64,000 bases of DNA, taken from assembly GCF_036884845.1 (NCBI RefSeq), contig NZ_CP145732.1, forward strand, positions 2,046,001 to 2,110,000, written 5' to 3'. Shown here piece by piece: positions 1 to 7,968 of the stretch. The stretch comes from Pseudomonas sp. MAG733B (lineage in GTDB: Bacteria; Pseudomonadota; Gammaproteobacteria; Pseudomonadales; Pseudomonadaceae). Within the stretch, counting starts at the first letter, position 1. Every line of letters begins with the position of its first letter. The notes below the pieces were generated by a model. The model was not told the origin of the DNA, ran no database searches, and was given only the letters and a program-made list of their open reading frames with translations. A program made the position numbers and the translations under genes.

Positions 1-692
1 ATTTGTGCGACGGCTTCCTGTTGCAAGGCCTTGAGCAGACTGTTGAGCTGCATAGGTGTCTGTTCCTGCCAATTCAATTGCAGCAGGCCTTCGATCAGCT
101 GTTCCTGTTGCTCATCGAGCAGGAAGCGGTCGGCCAGGTCCAGGTCGATCGCATCGCGAGCATTCATGTGGGCGCCGGTCAGGCCGAGGAACAATCCGAG
201 CTTGCCGGGCAGGCGCGACAGGAACCAACTGGCGCCGACGTCCGGGTAAAGACCGATGGTGATCTCAGGCATGGCCAGCCGACTGCTCGGTGTGACGATG
301 CGGATGTTTGCCCCTTGCAGCAGGCCCATGCCGCCGCCGAGCACATAACCGTGCCCCCAGCAGATGAGCGGTTTGGGATAGGTGTGCAGGCTGAAGTCCA
401 GGCGATATTCAGCGGAAAAGAAATGCGCGGCCAGAGGCGGCACTTCGCCGGGATGGGCGCGGCAGGCCTCAACCAGGCTGCGCACTTCACCGCCGGCGCA
501 GAAGGCTTTGGCGCCGTTGCCGCGCAGCAGCACGCAAACGATTTGCGGCTCTTTGGCCCAGGCATCCAGTCGATCGCGCAAGGCGTTGATCATGGGCAAG
601 GACAGCGCGTTCAGCGATTTTTCGGCATCCAGCGTGGCGACGCCGATGCGGGCGCCGTCGGTGCCGGTGAGTTCTTCGAAGTGCAGATTCAT
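1..692 (-). CDS. 3-hydroxyisobutyryl-CoA hydrolase-like protein (5' part, runs off the window)
   Basis: Crotonase-fold (enoyl-CoA hydratase/isomerase) protein, about 230 N-terminal residues present; the 3' end lies outside the window. The oxyanion-hole glycines show as FCAGGEVRS near residue 67 and GGGMGL near residue 115. The stretch MPEITIGLYPDVG that follows is the signature separating 3-hydroxyisobutyryl-CoA hydrolases (valine catabolism, release of free 3-hydroxyisobutyrate) from true enoyl-CoA hydratases. The start is the ATG at 692. The long open frame on the opposite strand over the same bases has no family resemblance. The activity is inferred from family motifs; a different short-chain acyl-CoA substrate is possible. 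Confidence 0.82.
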   Translation of the reverse strand, partial: MNLHFEELTGTDGARIGVATLDAEKSLNALSLPMINALRDRLDAWAKEPQIVCVLLRGNGAKAFCAGGEVRSLVEACRAHPGEVPPLAAHFFSAEYRLDFSLHTYPKPLICWGHGYVLGGGMGLLQGANIRIVTPSSRLAMPEITIGLYPDVGASWFLSRLPGKLGLFLGLTGAHMNARDAIDLDLADRFLLDEQQEQLIEGLLQLNWQEQTPMQLNSLLKALQQEAVAQ

Positions 693-766
693 CGTGACCT
701 CGATCGGGAAATTGAGGGTTAAGTATGATCGCTGTGTAGGAAAGTGCCGGATCTGTGTCAGATCAA

Positions 767-795
767 TTGACAAGCGTGATGCGCTTTCCTAGGGT
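767..795 (+). promoter_or_regulatory. probable sigma-70 promoter of ung
   Basis: A perfect -35 TTGACA (767-772) is followed after 17 bases by the weak -10 TAGGGT (790-795). A transcript would start near 802, about 23 bases ahead of the ATG at 825, which argues against the in-frame TTG at 804 as start. Confidence 0.5.
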
Positions 796-824
796 TCGCC
801 CCATTGTTTTTGCCGGATGTAACC

Positions 825-1517
825 ATGACTGCTGACGACCGTATCAAACTCGAACCGAGCTGGAAGGAGGCCCTGCGTGCCGAATTCGACCAGCCCTACA
901 TGACAGAGTTGCGAAACTTTCTGCAACAGGAGCGGGCGGCCGGCAAGGAGATCTATCCACCGGGCCCGATGATCTTCAACGCACTCAATTCCACGCCGCT
1001 GGACAAGGTCAAAGTCGTGATCCTCGGACAAGACCCGTACCACGGCCCGGGCCAGGCCCATGGCTTGTGCTTCTCGGTGCAACCGGGCGTACCGGCGCCG
1101 CCGTCGCTGGTGAACATCTACAAAGAATTGAAGCGCGACCTGAACATCGACATCCCCAGCCACGGTTACTTGCAGAGCTGGGCTGAGCAGGGCGTGCTGA
1201 TGCTCAACACCACCATGACCGTCGAGCGCGCAAACGCCAATGCGCACAAGGACAAGGGTTGGCAGTTTTTCACTGACCGGATCATTGAAGTGGTCAGCCA
1301 GCAGCAGCCACATCTGGTGTTCATGCTGTGGGGCGCCCATGCGCAGAGCAAGCAGAAACTGATCGATGCCACCAAGCATCTGGTGCTGACGTCGGTGCAC
1401 CCGTCGCCGCTGTCGGCTTATCGCGGCTTCCTGGGTTGCGGGCACTTCAGCCGGACCAACAAGTTTCTGGAACAGAATGGCGAGACGCCGATTGAGTGGC
1501 GGTTGCCCCCGGTTTGA
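825..1517 (+). CDS. ung: Uracil-DNA glycosylase
   Basis: Cytoplasmic base-excision repair enzyme that removes uracil from DNA after cytosine deamination or dUTP incorporation. The 230-aa product has the family 1 UDG motifs: GQDPYHG at residues 68-74 with the water-activating Asp70, and [10 protein letters not shown] from His192, the DNA-intercalating and catalytic loop. Length is normal for the family. The ATG at 825 is chosen over an in-frame TTG at 804 because the protein then begins as usual for the family and the likely promoter ends at about 802. In P. aeruginosa ung also sits beside the AbrB/tct locus. Confidence 0.97.
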   Translation: MTADDRIKLEPSWKEALRAEFDQPYMTELRNFLQQERAAGKEIYPPGPMIFNALNSTPLDKVKVVILGQDPYHGPGQAHGLCFSVQPGVPAPPSLVNIYKELKRDLNIDIPSHGYLQSWAEQGVLMLNTTMTVERANANAHKDKGWQFFTDRIIEVVSQQQPHLVFMLWGAHAQSKQKLIDATKHLVLTSVHPSPLSAYRGFLGCGHFSRTNKFLEQNGETPIEWRLPPV

Positions 1518-1536
1518 TGGGAGTTGGTTGAACTTT

Positions 1537-1669
1537 TGTGGCGAGGGAGCTTGCTCCCGCTGGGCTGCGAAGCAGCCCTAAATTCTGCAATCTGATTTCT
1601 TCTGACACACCATGCACATAGGCTTTACGACTGCTGCGCAGCCGAGCGGGAGCAAGCTCCCTCGCCACA
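1537..1669. repeat. REPIN-like paired inverted repeat, GGGAGCTTGCTCCC family
   Basis: Two inverted REP-like arms, TGTGGCGAGGGAGCTTGCTC from 1537 and its complement ending at 1669, flank an internal hairpin GGGCTGC-gaa-GCAGCCC. It fills the gap between the convergent genes ung and the AbrB-type gene. A closely matching copy lies at 44619-44752. Confidence 0.85.
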
Positions 1670-1676
1670 GGTGGAG

Positions 1677-2723
1677 TTAAATTTCTGGTTCTTCCGGTTG
1701 TCGATTCCAATACTTGAACAACGGCTCCGCCAGAAACAGCACAAACAACAGCCGCATCACCTGCATCGCCGTCACCAGCGGCACCGACAATTGCAGGGTC
1801 TCCGCCGTCAGGCTCATCTCCGCAATCCCGCCGGGCATCATGCCCAACGTCAGTGAACGCAGATCCAGATGGGTCAGCGCACTCAAGCCCAGCGCCGCTG
1901 CGGTCGCGATCAACATGGTCAACACCGTACCGATCAAGGTCCGGCCCATGAACGAAGGTGCGCGACGGAAAAACTGTCGGTTGAAGTGACAGCCCAGCCC
2001 GCTGCCGATCAGCCACTGGCCGATCTGGCTGCCACCGTTTGGCAATCCGATATGCAGATCCCAACCGATGCTCACCGCCGCACTGACCAGCAAGGGTCCG
2101 AACAGCCAAGGATTGGGTTGACGCAGACGTTCCCAGATCCAGGCCGCCAGCGCTCCGGCGGGGAACAAAATCGCCAGCCAGCGCCAATCGATGCTGCCGG
2201 CATGGGAAATCGGTGCACCGTCACCCAGCAGGTATTTGAACGCCGCCGGTACACACAAAACCACCACCAGCACGCGCAAACTCTGCCCCGCCGCAACACG
2301 GCTGAGCACCGCGCCATTTCGCGCACCGAGGTTGACCATCTCGCCGGAACCACCGGGCATGCTGGAGAAGAACGCAGTGGCCCGATCTTCACCGGTACGC
2401 CGCATCAGCCACACGCCGACGACCGCCGACAGGCTGGTGACCAACGCACCGAAGAAGATCAAACCGAAATGACTCAGCACCTGCTCCATCACCACCGGGG
2501 TGAAGTGCAGGCCTATGCCGATGCCGACGATCCACTGGCCGCACTTGCGGCCGCCAGGGATTTCCGCGAGTTGCCACGGTGTCAGGCAGCGCACGAGGAT
2601 GATCGCCAGCAACGAGCCGACCATCCACGGCAGAGGCCAGCCGACCTGGCTGGCGAGGTAACCGCCCAGCAGGCCGACCAGCGGGGTTCCCCACCAGTTT
2701 TTGAAGGGGACCCGATCAGACAT
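1677..2723 (-). CDS. AbrB family membrane protein (putative ammonia monooxygenase/transporter-like)
   Basis: A 348-aa hydrophobic protein with about ten predicted membrane segments arranged as two similar halves, each with a PGG(S/I)xEM motif (MPGGSGEMVNLGA near residue 125 and MMPGGIAEMSLTA near 300). This is the hallmark of the AbrB duplication family, unrelated to the Bacillus regulator. The molecular function is not established; a transport role is plausible. The start ATG at 2723 overlaps the tctA stop by eight bases, so it is the last gene of the tctCBA operon and likely acts with tricarboxylate uptake. The same gene order is known in P. aeruginosa (PA0751 to PA0754). Confidence 0.85.
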   Translation of the reverse strand: MSDRVPFKNWWGTPLVGLLGGYLASQVGWPLPWMVGSLLAIILVRCLTPWQLAEIPGGRKCGQWIVGIGIGLHFTPVVMEQVLSHFGLIFFGALVTSLSAVVGVWLMRRTGEDRATAFFSSMPGGSGEMVNLGARNGAVLSRVAAGQSLRVLVVVLCVPAAFKYLLGDGAPISHAGSIDWRWLAILFPAGALAAWIWERLRQPNPWLFGPLLVSAAVSIGWDLHIGLPNGGSQIGQWLIGSGLGCHFNRQFFRRAPSFMGRTLIGTVLTMLIATAAALGLSALTHLDLRSLTLGMMPGGIAEMSLTAETLQLSVPLVTAMQVMRLLFVLFLAEPLFKYWNRQPEEPEI

Positions 2724-4230
2724 CGGCGATAGCGCGTTGCGCGGCCGAACGTTTGCGCCAGATGCGGATCAGCGGCATCAGCAGCATGATCGACGTGAGG
2801 ACCCAGCAACCGAAAGTGATCGGGCTCGACCAGAGGATTTCCAGCGCACCGTTGGAAATCGACAGGGCACGGCGCAGGTTCTGCTCCATCAAACCTCCGA
2901 GGATGAAACCCAGCAGCAGCGGCGACAGCGGGAAGTCCAGCTTGCGCAGGATGTAGCCGAAGATGCCGATACCGATCATCAGGAACAGGTCGAACGTGGT
3001 GGCGTGCACCGCGTAGACGCCGATCCCGGTAATGATCGCGATCACCGGCACCAGGGCCCAGTTTGGCACGGCGAGGATACGGGTGAAGATGCGGATCATC
3101 GGGATGTTGAGGATCACCAGCATCACGTTGGCGATGAACAACGAGGCGATCAGGCCCCAGACGATATCGGGCTGCTGTTGGAACAAAAGCGGACCCGGGG
3201 TGATGTTGTACAGCGACAGTGCGCCGATCATCACCGCCGTGGTGCCCGAACCTGGAACGCCGAGGGTCAGCATCGGCACCAGTGCACCGCAGGCCGCGCC
3301 ACCGATGGCGGTTTCCGGCGCCGCAAGGCCTCGAGCGTCACCTTCACCGAACTTGCCGCTGGCACCGGCGATGCGCTTCTCGGTCATGTAGGCCACGGCA
3401 CTGGCCAGCGTCGCACCGGCACCCGGCAACACGCCCATGATGAAACCCAGTACGCCGCAACGGATATTCACCACGAACACCGACGCCGCTTCCTTGAAGT
3501 TGAACATCATCCGGCCGGTAGCTTTCACCGCTTCCTGGCCATGATGGGTTTTTTCCAGCAGCAGGAGGATTTCGCTGATGGAGAACAGGCCCAGCACCAG
3601 CACGACGAATTGAATGCCGTCAGTCAGGTGAATGTTATCGCCGGTGAAACGGTACACGCCGCTGTTGGCATCGATGCCGACGGTCGACAGGAACAGACCG
3701 ATCAGCGCTGCGATAAACGTCTTCAGTGGTCGGTCCCCGGCCATGCCGCCAAGGCAGACAATCGCAAAGACCATCAACACGAAGTATTCCGCCGGCCCGA
3801 ACGCGATCGCCCATTTCGCCAGCAGCGGGGCGAACAGCACCATGCCGCAGGTTGCGATGAAGGCACCGATGAACGAGCTCCACGCCGACAGAGACAGCGC
3901 GACACCGGCCAGGCCTTTGCGGGCCATCGGGTAGCCGTCGAGGGTGGTCATCACGGTGGAGGCTTCGCCCGGAATGTTCAGCAGGATCGAGCTGATCCGG
4001 CCGCCATATTCGCAACCCAGGTACACCGCCGCCAGCAGGATCAGTGCCGACTCCGGCGGCAGGCCGAGGGCGAATGCGATCGGGATCAACAATGCCACGC
4101 CGTTGATCGGACCCAGTCCCGGCAGCAGGCCTACGACGGTGCCGATCAGGGTGCCGCAGAGGGCGGTCACCAGGTTGTACGGGCTGAGCGCGACGCCGAA
4201 GCCCTGACCCAAATAGCCAAGAGTATCCAT
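2716..4230 (-). CDS. tctA: Tripartite tricarboxylate transporter, large permease subunit TctA
   Basis: A 504-aa inner-membrane permease with roughly 11-12 hydrophobic segments and the TctA signatures: GTLIGTVVGLLPGLGPINGV near residues 27-46, a glycine/proline-rich motif repeated as GVLPGAGATLASA near residue 272, and LGVPGSGTTAVM near residue 325. It is the main channel of a secondary, ion-driven, binding-protein-dependent transporter for citrate-like tricarboxylates. The start lies one base after the tctB stop and its own 3' end overlaps the AbrB-type gene, so the four genes form one operon. Confidence 0.95.
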   Translation of the reverse strand: MDTLGYLGQGFGVALSPYNLVTALCGTLIGTVVGLLPGLGPINGVALLIPIAFALGLPPESALILLAAVYLGCEYGGRISSILLNIPGEASTVMTTLDGYPMARKGLAGVALSLSAWSSFIGAFIATCGMVLFAPLLAKWAIAFGPAEYFVLMVFAIVCLGGMAGDRPLKTFIAALIGLFLSTVGIDANSGVYRFTGDNIHLTDGIQFVVLVLGLFSISEILLLLEKTHHGQEAVKATGRMMFNFKEAASVFVVNIRCGVLGFIMGVLPGAGATLASAVAYMTEKRIAGASGKFGEGDARGLAAPETAIGGAACGALVPMLTLGVPGSGTTAVMIGALSLYNITPGPLLFQQQPDIVWGLIASLFIANVMLVILNIPMIRIFTRILAVPNWALVPVIAIITGIGVYAVHATTFDLFLMIGIGIFGYILRKLDFPLSPLLLGFILGGLMEQNLRRALSISNGALEILWSSPITFGCWVLTSIMLLMPLIRIWRKRSAAQRAIADV

Positions 4231-4231
4231 A

Positions 4232-4690
4232 TCAGTTCTCCAGAACGCTGAGCAGGCCGAGGGGCAGCGGTACGTCCATCAAACGGTCGAACAGCAAGTA
4301 CAGTCCGACAGCCATCAGGCTGATGATCACGATGCTCGGCACCCAGCGGCCGCCGTACAGGCGCGCCATCGGAACACCGGTCATGATGCTGGCGACGATG
4401 AAGCCCAGGGGTTCGAAAGTGCCGGCGAACACCAGCAACAGTGCGACGCAGATGCCAATCTTGGTCAGGGTTTCGCGGTCGAGTGGCGGCTCGTCATCGC
4501 TGTGTTTGATCGGCGCGGGACGAAACACCATGTACAAAAGGGCCGACCCCATCAGGCCGAGCATCAGCAGTGGAAAGGCCCGAGGTCCTACCGGTTCGTA
4601 GGAAAAAGCCGCTTGATACGGCCATGCCATCAGTGCGAGGCCGAGACAGACCAGCAACAGCACCGAAGCAAAAATGCGTTGTAAGAGCAT
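4232..4690 (-). CDS. tctB: Tripartite tricarboxylate transporter, small permease subunit TctB
   Basis: A 152-aa protein with four hydrophobic segments (about residues 4-22, 34-52, 79-98 and 114-136), as expected for TctB, which pairs with TctA in the inner membrane. The frame is open 45 bases further upstream, but the ATG at 4690 is preceded at good distance by AGGAG and starts directly at the first membrane segment. It lies between tctC and tctA in the same transcript. Confidence 0.92.
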   Translation of the reverse strand: MLLQRIFASVLLLVCLGLALMAWPYQAAFSYEPVGPRAFPLLMLGLMGSALLYMVFRPAPIKHSDDEPPLDRETLTKIGICVALLLVFAGTFEPLGFIVASIMTGVPMARLYGGRWVPSIVIISLMAVGLYLLFDRLMDVPLPLGLLSVLEN

Positions 4691-4748
4691 GGGGAACTCC
4701 TGTGCCGCGGCGCCGCCAAACGGAGCCGCGGCCACTAGACAGAGACGA

Positions 4749-5726
4749 TCACTGGATCAGGCCGAACTCTTTGGCCAGCACTTTGTAGTCGGCGACTTGC
4801 TTCTTCACGTAGGTGTCCAGTTCCGGGCCGGTCATGGCGAACGGGAACAGTTCACGCTGGTCGCGCAACTTGGCGAACTCAGGCGAAGCCAGCAGTTTGT
4901 CGAAGGAGTCTTTCCACCAGGCGTAGTCTTCGTCGCTGACTTTTGGCCCCAGGTAGAAACCGCGAACCACCGGCCAGACGATGTCGTAGCCTTGCTCGCG
5001 AGCGGTCGGAATGTCCTTCATTTCCGGCTCGTCCAGACGCTTGTCGGAGAACACCGCCAGCAGGCGCATGTCGCCGCTCTGGATGTGTGGCATGGAGTCG
5101 GAAATGTCAGTGCTGCCGACCTGGATGTGGCCGCCGAGCAGAGCCGTGGCGATTTCGCCGCCGCCTTCGAGAGCGACGTAACGCAGGTCACGCGGGTTGA
5201 TCCCGGCGGCCTTGGCGATCAACGCGGTTTGCATCCAGTCCTGGCTGCCGACGGTGCCGCCGGAACCGATGACCACTTTGCTCGGATCTTTCTTCAGTGC
5301 CTGAACGAGGTCGTCGAGGGTCTTGTAGGGCGAATCGCTTTTCACCGCGATGGCGCCGTAGCTGGTGCCGACAGCAGCCAGCCAGCGCACGTTGGTTTCA
5401 TCGAAACGACCGAACTTGCCTTGAGCCAGGTTCAGCAGCGAACCACTGGACCAGGCGACCAGCGTGCCGGCGTCGGCCGGACGCTGGGCGACCACCGCGT
5501 TGTACGCCACCGCGCCGACACCACCGGGCATGTAGGTTACGCGCATCGGTTTGGTCAGCAGTTTTTCGTTGACCAGCGCGCTCTGCGCCAGTTTGCAGGT
5601 CAGGTCGAAACCACCACCCGGCGAGGCCGGGGCGATGCATTCCGGGCGTTTGGGTTCGGCAAGCGCTTGGCCGGTGAACAGCAGGACGCTGGCGGCGAGG
5701 GCTAGTTTACGCATTGACAGGTTCAT
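4749..5726 (-). CDS. tctC: Tripartite tricarboxylate transporter, periplasmic binding protein TctC
   Basis: A 325-aa Bug/TctC-family periplasmic solute receptor. An N-terminal signal peptide (residues 1 to about 23, ending LFTGQALA) precedes the mature fold, which begins ECIAPASPGGGFDLTC, the typical ligand-loop of the family. It captures citrate or related tricarboxylates and delivers them to TctAB. AAGGAG stands seven bases before the ATG at 5726; an internal ATG at 5714 is possible. An AACAACAA motif, the Hfq/Crc target type of Pseudomonas, sits just upstream of that ribosome binding site (5744-5751). Confidence 0.95.
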   Translation of the reverse strand: MNLSMRKLALAASVLLFTGQALAEPKRPECIAPASPGGGFDLTCKLAQSALVNEKLLTKPMRVTYMPGGVGAVAYNAVVAQRPADAGTLVAWSSGSLLNLAQGKFGRFDETNVRWLAAVGTSYGAIAVKSDSPYKTLDDLVQALKKDPSKVVIGSGGTVGSQDWMQTALIAKAAGINPRDLRYVALEGGGEIATALLGGHIQVGSTDISDSMPHIQSGDMRLLAVFSDKRLDEPEMKDIPTAREQGYDIVWPVVRGFYLGPKVSDEDYAWWKDSFDKLLASPEFAKLRDQRELFPFAMTGPELDTYVKKQVADYKVLAKEFGLIQ

Positions 5727-5743
5727 TCAAGTCTCCTTGGGAG

Positions 5744-5751
5744 TTGTTGTT
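5744..5751 (-). promoter_or_regulatory. AANAANAA (Hfq/Crc-type) motif in the tctC leader
   Basis: On the minus strand the bases read AACAACAA, five bases before the AAGGAG ribosome binding site (5733-5738) of tctC. Hfq with Crc blocks translation at such A-rich sites in Pseudomonas. Assignment is by motif match only. Confidence 0.55.
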
Positions 5752-5765
5752 ATCGACGTACTGAA

Positions 5766-7058
5766 TTACCAAAGGGCAACGCTATAGCTCACCAGCAGAC
5801 GCACTTCATCGGCATCGCGAGCAGAGTAATTGGAGCGGTAAGTGGCATTGCGCAGGCGTACGGCGACGTCCTTGAGGGCGCCGCTTTGTACTACGTATTT
5901 GATTTCGGTGTTGCGTTCCCACTCTTTGCCTTCGTCGCCGTTCTTGAGTTTGATGTTGTCACCGCTCAAGTAACGGCTCATGAAGCTCAGGCCCGGTACG
6001 CCGAGTTTGGCGAAGTCAAAGTCGTAACGTGCCTGCCACGAACGCTCTTCGGCACCGGCAAAGTCGTTGATCTGCACGAAGTTGACCAGGTACGGGTCGG
6101 CGCCATCCACGTAGGGAAACGCGCTGTCGCCGGACATGTGCTGATAACCGGCACTGAACTTGTGCCCGCTCAAGGCGTAGCTCACCAGACCATTGAGGGA
6201 TTTGTTGTCGATCTTGCCGCCACGGGCCTGACCCTCGTCGTCACTGATGGCCAGGCGCAGATCGGTGCCGAACGTGCCCGGCCCGAACGGTTGCGAGGCA
6301 ACCACGCCGAGGAAGTGCTGGTTGTAGACTTCGTCGAGTTGCGCGAAGTGGTAACTGCCGGTGATTTTGTCGGTGAACTTGTAATCCACGCCGCCAAAGT
6401 CGAAGTGCTTGCCGGCCACCGTACCGGCGAAGCGGCTGTTCTTGTTGTTGAGGGCGATGTCCTCGAAATCGGTGCTGTCGCGGTCCTTGGCTTTTTCCAG
6501 GCGCCCGCCGGTGAAGGTCAGGTTCTTGATCTCTTTGGAGGTCAGCAGGCCACCTTCAAACGTCTGCGGCAGGATGCGCCCGTCGTTGGGCTTGAGGATC
6601 GGCAGTTCCGGAATCAGGCTGCCGATCTTCAGTTCCGTTGCGGAGATTTTCACTTTGCCGGTCAGGCCCAGTTTGGAATATTCGTCAGCCGCGCGCCCGT
6701 CATCGTGGGTTGGCAGCAGGCCGGTGCCGGTACGGTCGGGACTTGAATCGAGCTTGACCCCCAGCATACCCAATGCATCGACCCCGAACCCCACGGTGCC
6801 GTCGGTGTAACCTGATTGCAGGTTGAGCATGAAACCCTGGGCCCACTCGTCACGCTTTGACTGTTGGGCGCTGGTGCCATCGCGAAAATCGCGGTTGAAG
6901 TACATGTTGCGGGTTTCGAACGTGGCCGTACTGTCTTCGATGAAGTCGGCCTGGCTCAACGGCGAAAAACCGGCAAGCGCGGCGGCACTGGCAAGGGCGG
7001 TGTTGCTGAAACGGGAGAGGCGGGCAGGCGCGAGTGCCTGGGTCTGCAAGGACTGCAT
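5766..7058 (-). CDS. opdH: OprD-family outer-membrane porin, OpdH-like (tricarboxylate)
   Basis: A 430-aa OprD/Occ-family porin: signal peptide ending near residue 37 (SPLSQA), then an amphipathic beta-strand-rich chain starting DFIEDSTATFETRNMYFNRD, the conserved OprD opening, and ending in a hydrophobic-aromatic C terminus (SYSVALW) recognised by the BAM machinery. Its position directly upstream of tctCBA and divergent from tctDE matches P. aeruginosa opdH (PA0755), a porin for cis-aconitate and other tricarboxylates. A 39-base gap to tctC makes co-transcription likely. CGGAG precedes the ATG at 7058, with an AAGAACAA motif beside it. Confidence 0.88.
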   Translation of the reverse strand: MQSLQTQALAPARLSRFSNTALASAAALAGFSPLSQADFIEDSTATFETRNMYFNRDFRDGTSAQQSKRDEWAQGFMLNLQSGYTDGTVGFGVDALGMLGVKLDSSPDRTGTGLLPTHDDGRAADEYSKLGLTGKVKISATELKIGSLIPELPILKPNDGRILPQTFEGGLLTSKEIKNLTFTGGRLEKAKDRDSTDFEDIALNNKNSRFAGTVAGKHFDFGGVDYKFTDKITGSYHFAQLDEVYNQHFLGVVASQPFGPGTFGTDLRLAISDDEGQARGGKIDNKSLNGLVSYALSGHKFSAGYQHMSGDSAFPYVDGADPYLVNFVQINDFAGAEERSWQARYDFDFAKLGVPGLSFMSRYLSGDNIKLKNGDEGKEWERNTEIKYVVQSGALKDVAVRLRNATYRSNYSARDADEVRLLVSYSVALW

Positions 7059-7077
7059 GGATGACTTACTCCGTTTA

Positions 7078-7085
7078 TTGTTCTT
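7078..7085 (-). promoter_or_regulatory. AANAANAA (Hfq/Crc-type) motif in the opdH leader
   Basis: On the minus strand the bases read AAGAACAA, four bases before the CGGAG ribosome binding site (7069-7073) of opdH. The wider leader is also A-rich. This is a candidate Hfq/Crc translational repression site. Confidence 0.55.
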
Positions 7086-7174
7086 ATTTGTCGAAAACGC
7101 TTCGAGGCGTTTTTCGGATCGCTGTGTGGCAGCAGCGACGGCAGTCGAAACTGTCCGTGGTCCGACTCTAACGG

Positions 7175-7207
7175 GCTAACCTTTCGCTAACCTTTCAGAA
7201 AGCTTTC
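7175..7207. promoter_or_regulatory. tandem 11-bp direct repeats, candidate TctD operator
   Basis: GCTAACCTTTC occurs twice with no gap (7175-7185, 7186-7196) and is followed at the same 11-bp period by AGAAAGCTTTC (7197-7207, 7 of 11 matching). CTTTC thus recurs three times, one helical turn apart. OmpR-family regulators such as TctD typically bind head-to-tail sites of this period. The repeats lie about 117 bases before opdH and 90 before tctD, in their shared 238-bp promoter region. Confidence 0.6.
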
Positions 7208-7296
7208 GCGTTTTTTCAGGCTTCACAGCGCCCGATGCCGCTGTAAACTCCGCGCCAAAGAATGGCGTCGACCATCCCTGAATGAGGTAAAGATCC

Positions 7297-7968
7297 ATGC
7301 GTGTCCTGCTCGTCGAAGACCATCTGCAGCTCGCCGAAAGTGTCGCCCAGGCGCTCAAGAGCACCGGCTTGACCGTGGATGTGCTGCACGATGGCGTGGC
7401 GGCCGACCTGGCGCTCGGCAGCGAGGAATACGCCATGGCGATTCTCGATGTCGGCTTGCCGCGCATGGATGGTTTTGAAGTGCTCGCGCGACTGCGCGCT
7501 CGCGGCAAGAACTTGCCGGTGTTGATGCTGACGGCCCGCAGCGACGTCAAGGATCGGGTGCATGGCCTGAACCTCGGCGCCGACGATTACCTGGCCAAGC
7601 CTTTCGAACTCACCGAACTCGAAGCACGGGTCAAAGCCTTGCTGCGTCGCAGCGTGTTGGGCGGTGAACGCTTGCAGCGTTGCGGAGTGTTGGCTTATGA
7701 CCTCGACACTCGGCGCTTCACTCTCGGTGAAGAACTGCTGACCCTGACCTCCCGCGAACAAGCGGTACTTGAAGCCCTGATCGCCCGTCCCGGTCGGGTG
7801 ATGAGCAAGGAACAACTGGCCTCCCAGGTTTTCGGTCTCGACGAGGAAGCCAGCCCCGATGCGATCGAAATCTACGTGCACCGCTTGCGCAAGAAACTCG
7901 ATGGCCAGCCGGTCGCTATCGTGACCTTCCGTGGTCTCGGCTACTTGCTGGAAAGCCGCGATGCATAA
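7297..7968 (+). CDS. tctD: Response regulator TctD (OmpR family)
   Basis: A 223-aa two-domain response regulator. The receiver domain (1 to about 115) has the acidic pair E7/D8, the phosphorylation site Asp51 (AILDVGLPRMDG) and the switch Lys in YLAKPF near residue 104. The C-terminal winged helix (about 125-220) includes SREQAVLEALIARPGRVMS and the recognition region EIYVHRLRKKL. With TctE it should activate opdH-tctCBA in response to tricarboxylates, by homology with the P. aeruginosa and Salmonella systems. Its 3' end overlaps tctE by eight bases, so the pair is translationally coupled. Confidence 0.93.
   Translation: MRVLLVEDHLQLAESVAQALKSTGLTVDVLHDGVAADLALGSEEYAMAILDVGLPRMDGFEVLARLRARGKNLPVLMLTARSDVKDRVHGLNLGADDYLAKPFELTELEARVKALLRRSVLGGERLQRCGVLAYDLDTRRFTLGEELLTLTSREQAVLEALIARPGRVMSKEQLASQVFGLDEEASPDAIEIYVHRLRKKLDGQPVAIVTFRGLGYLLESRDA

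Noticed and set aside
2701..4251. 516-aa open frame on the plus strand over tctA
   Set aside because: Antisense to a clearly recognisable TctA; composition is rich in His, Gln, Arg and Asp, typical of reverse-strand frames in high-G+C genes.
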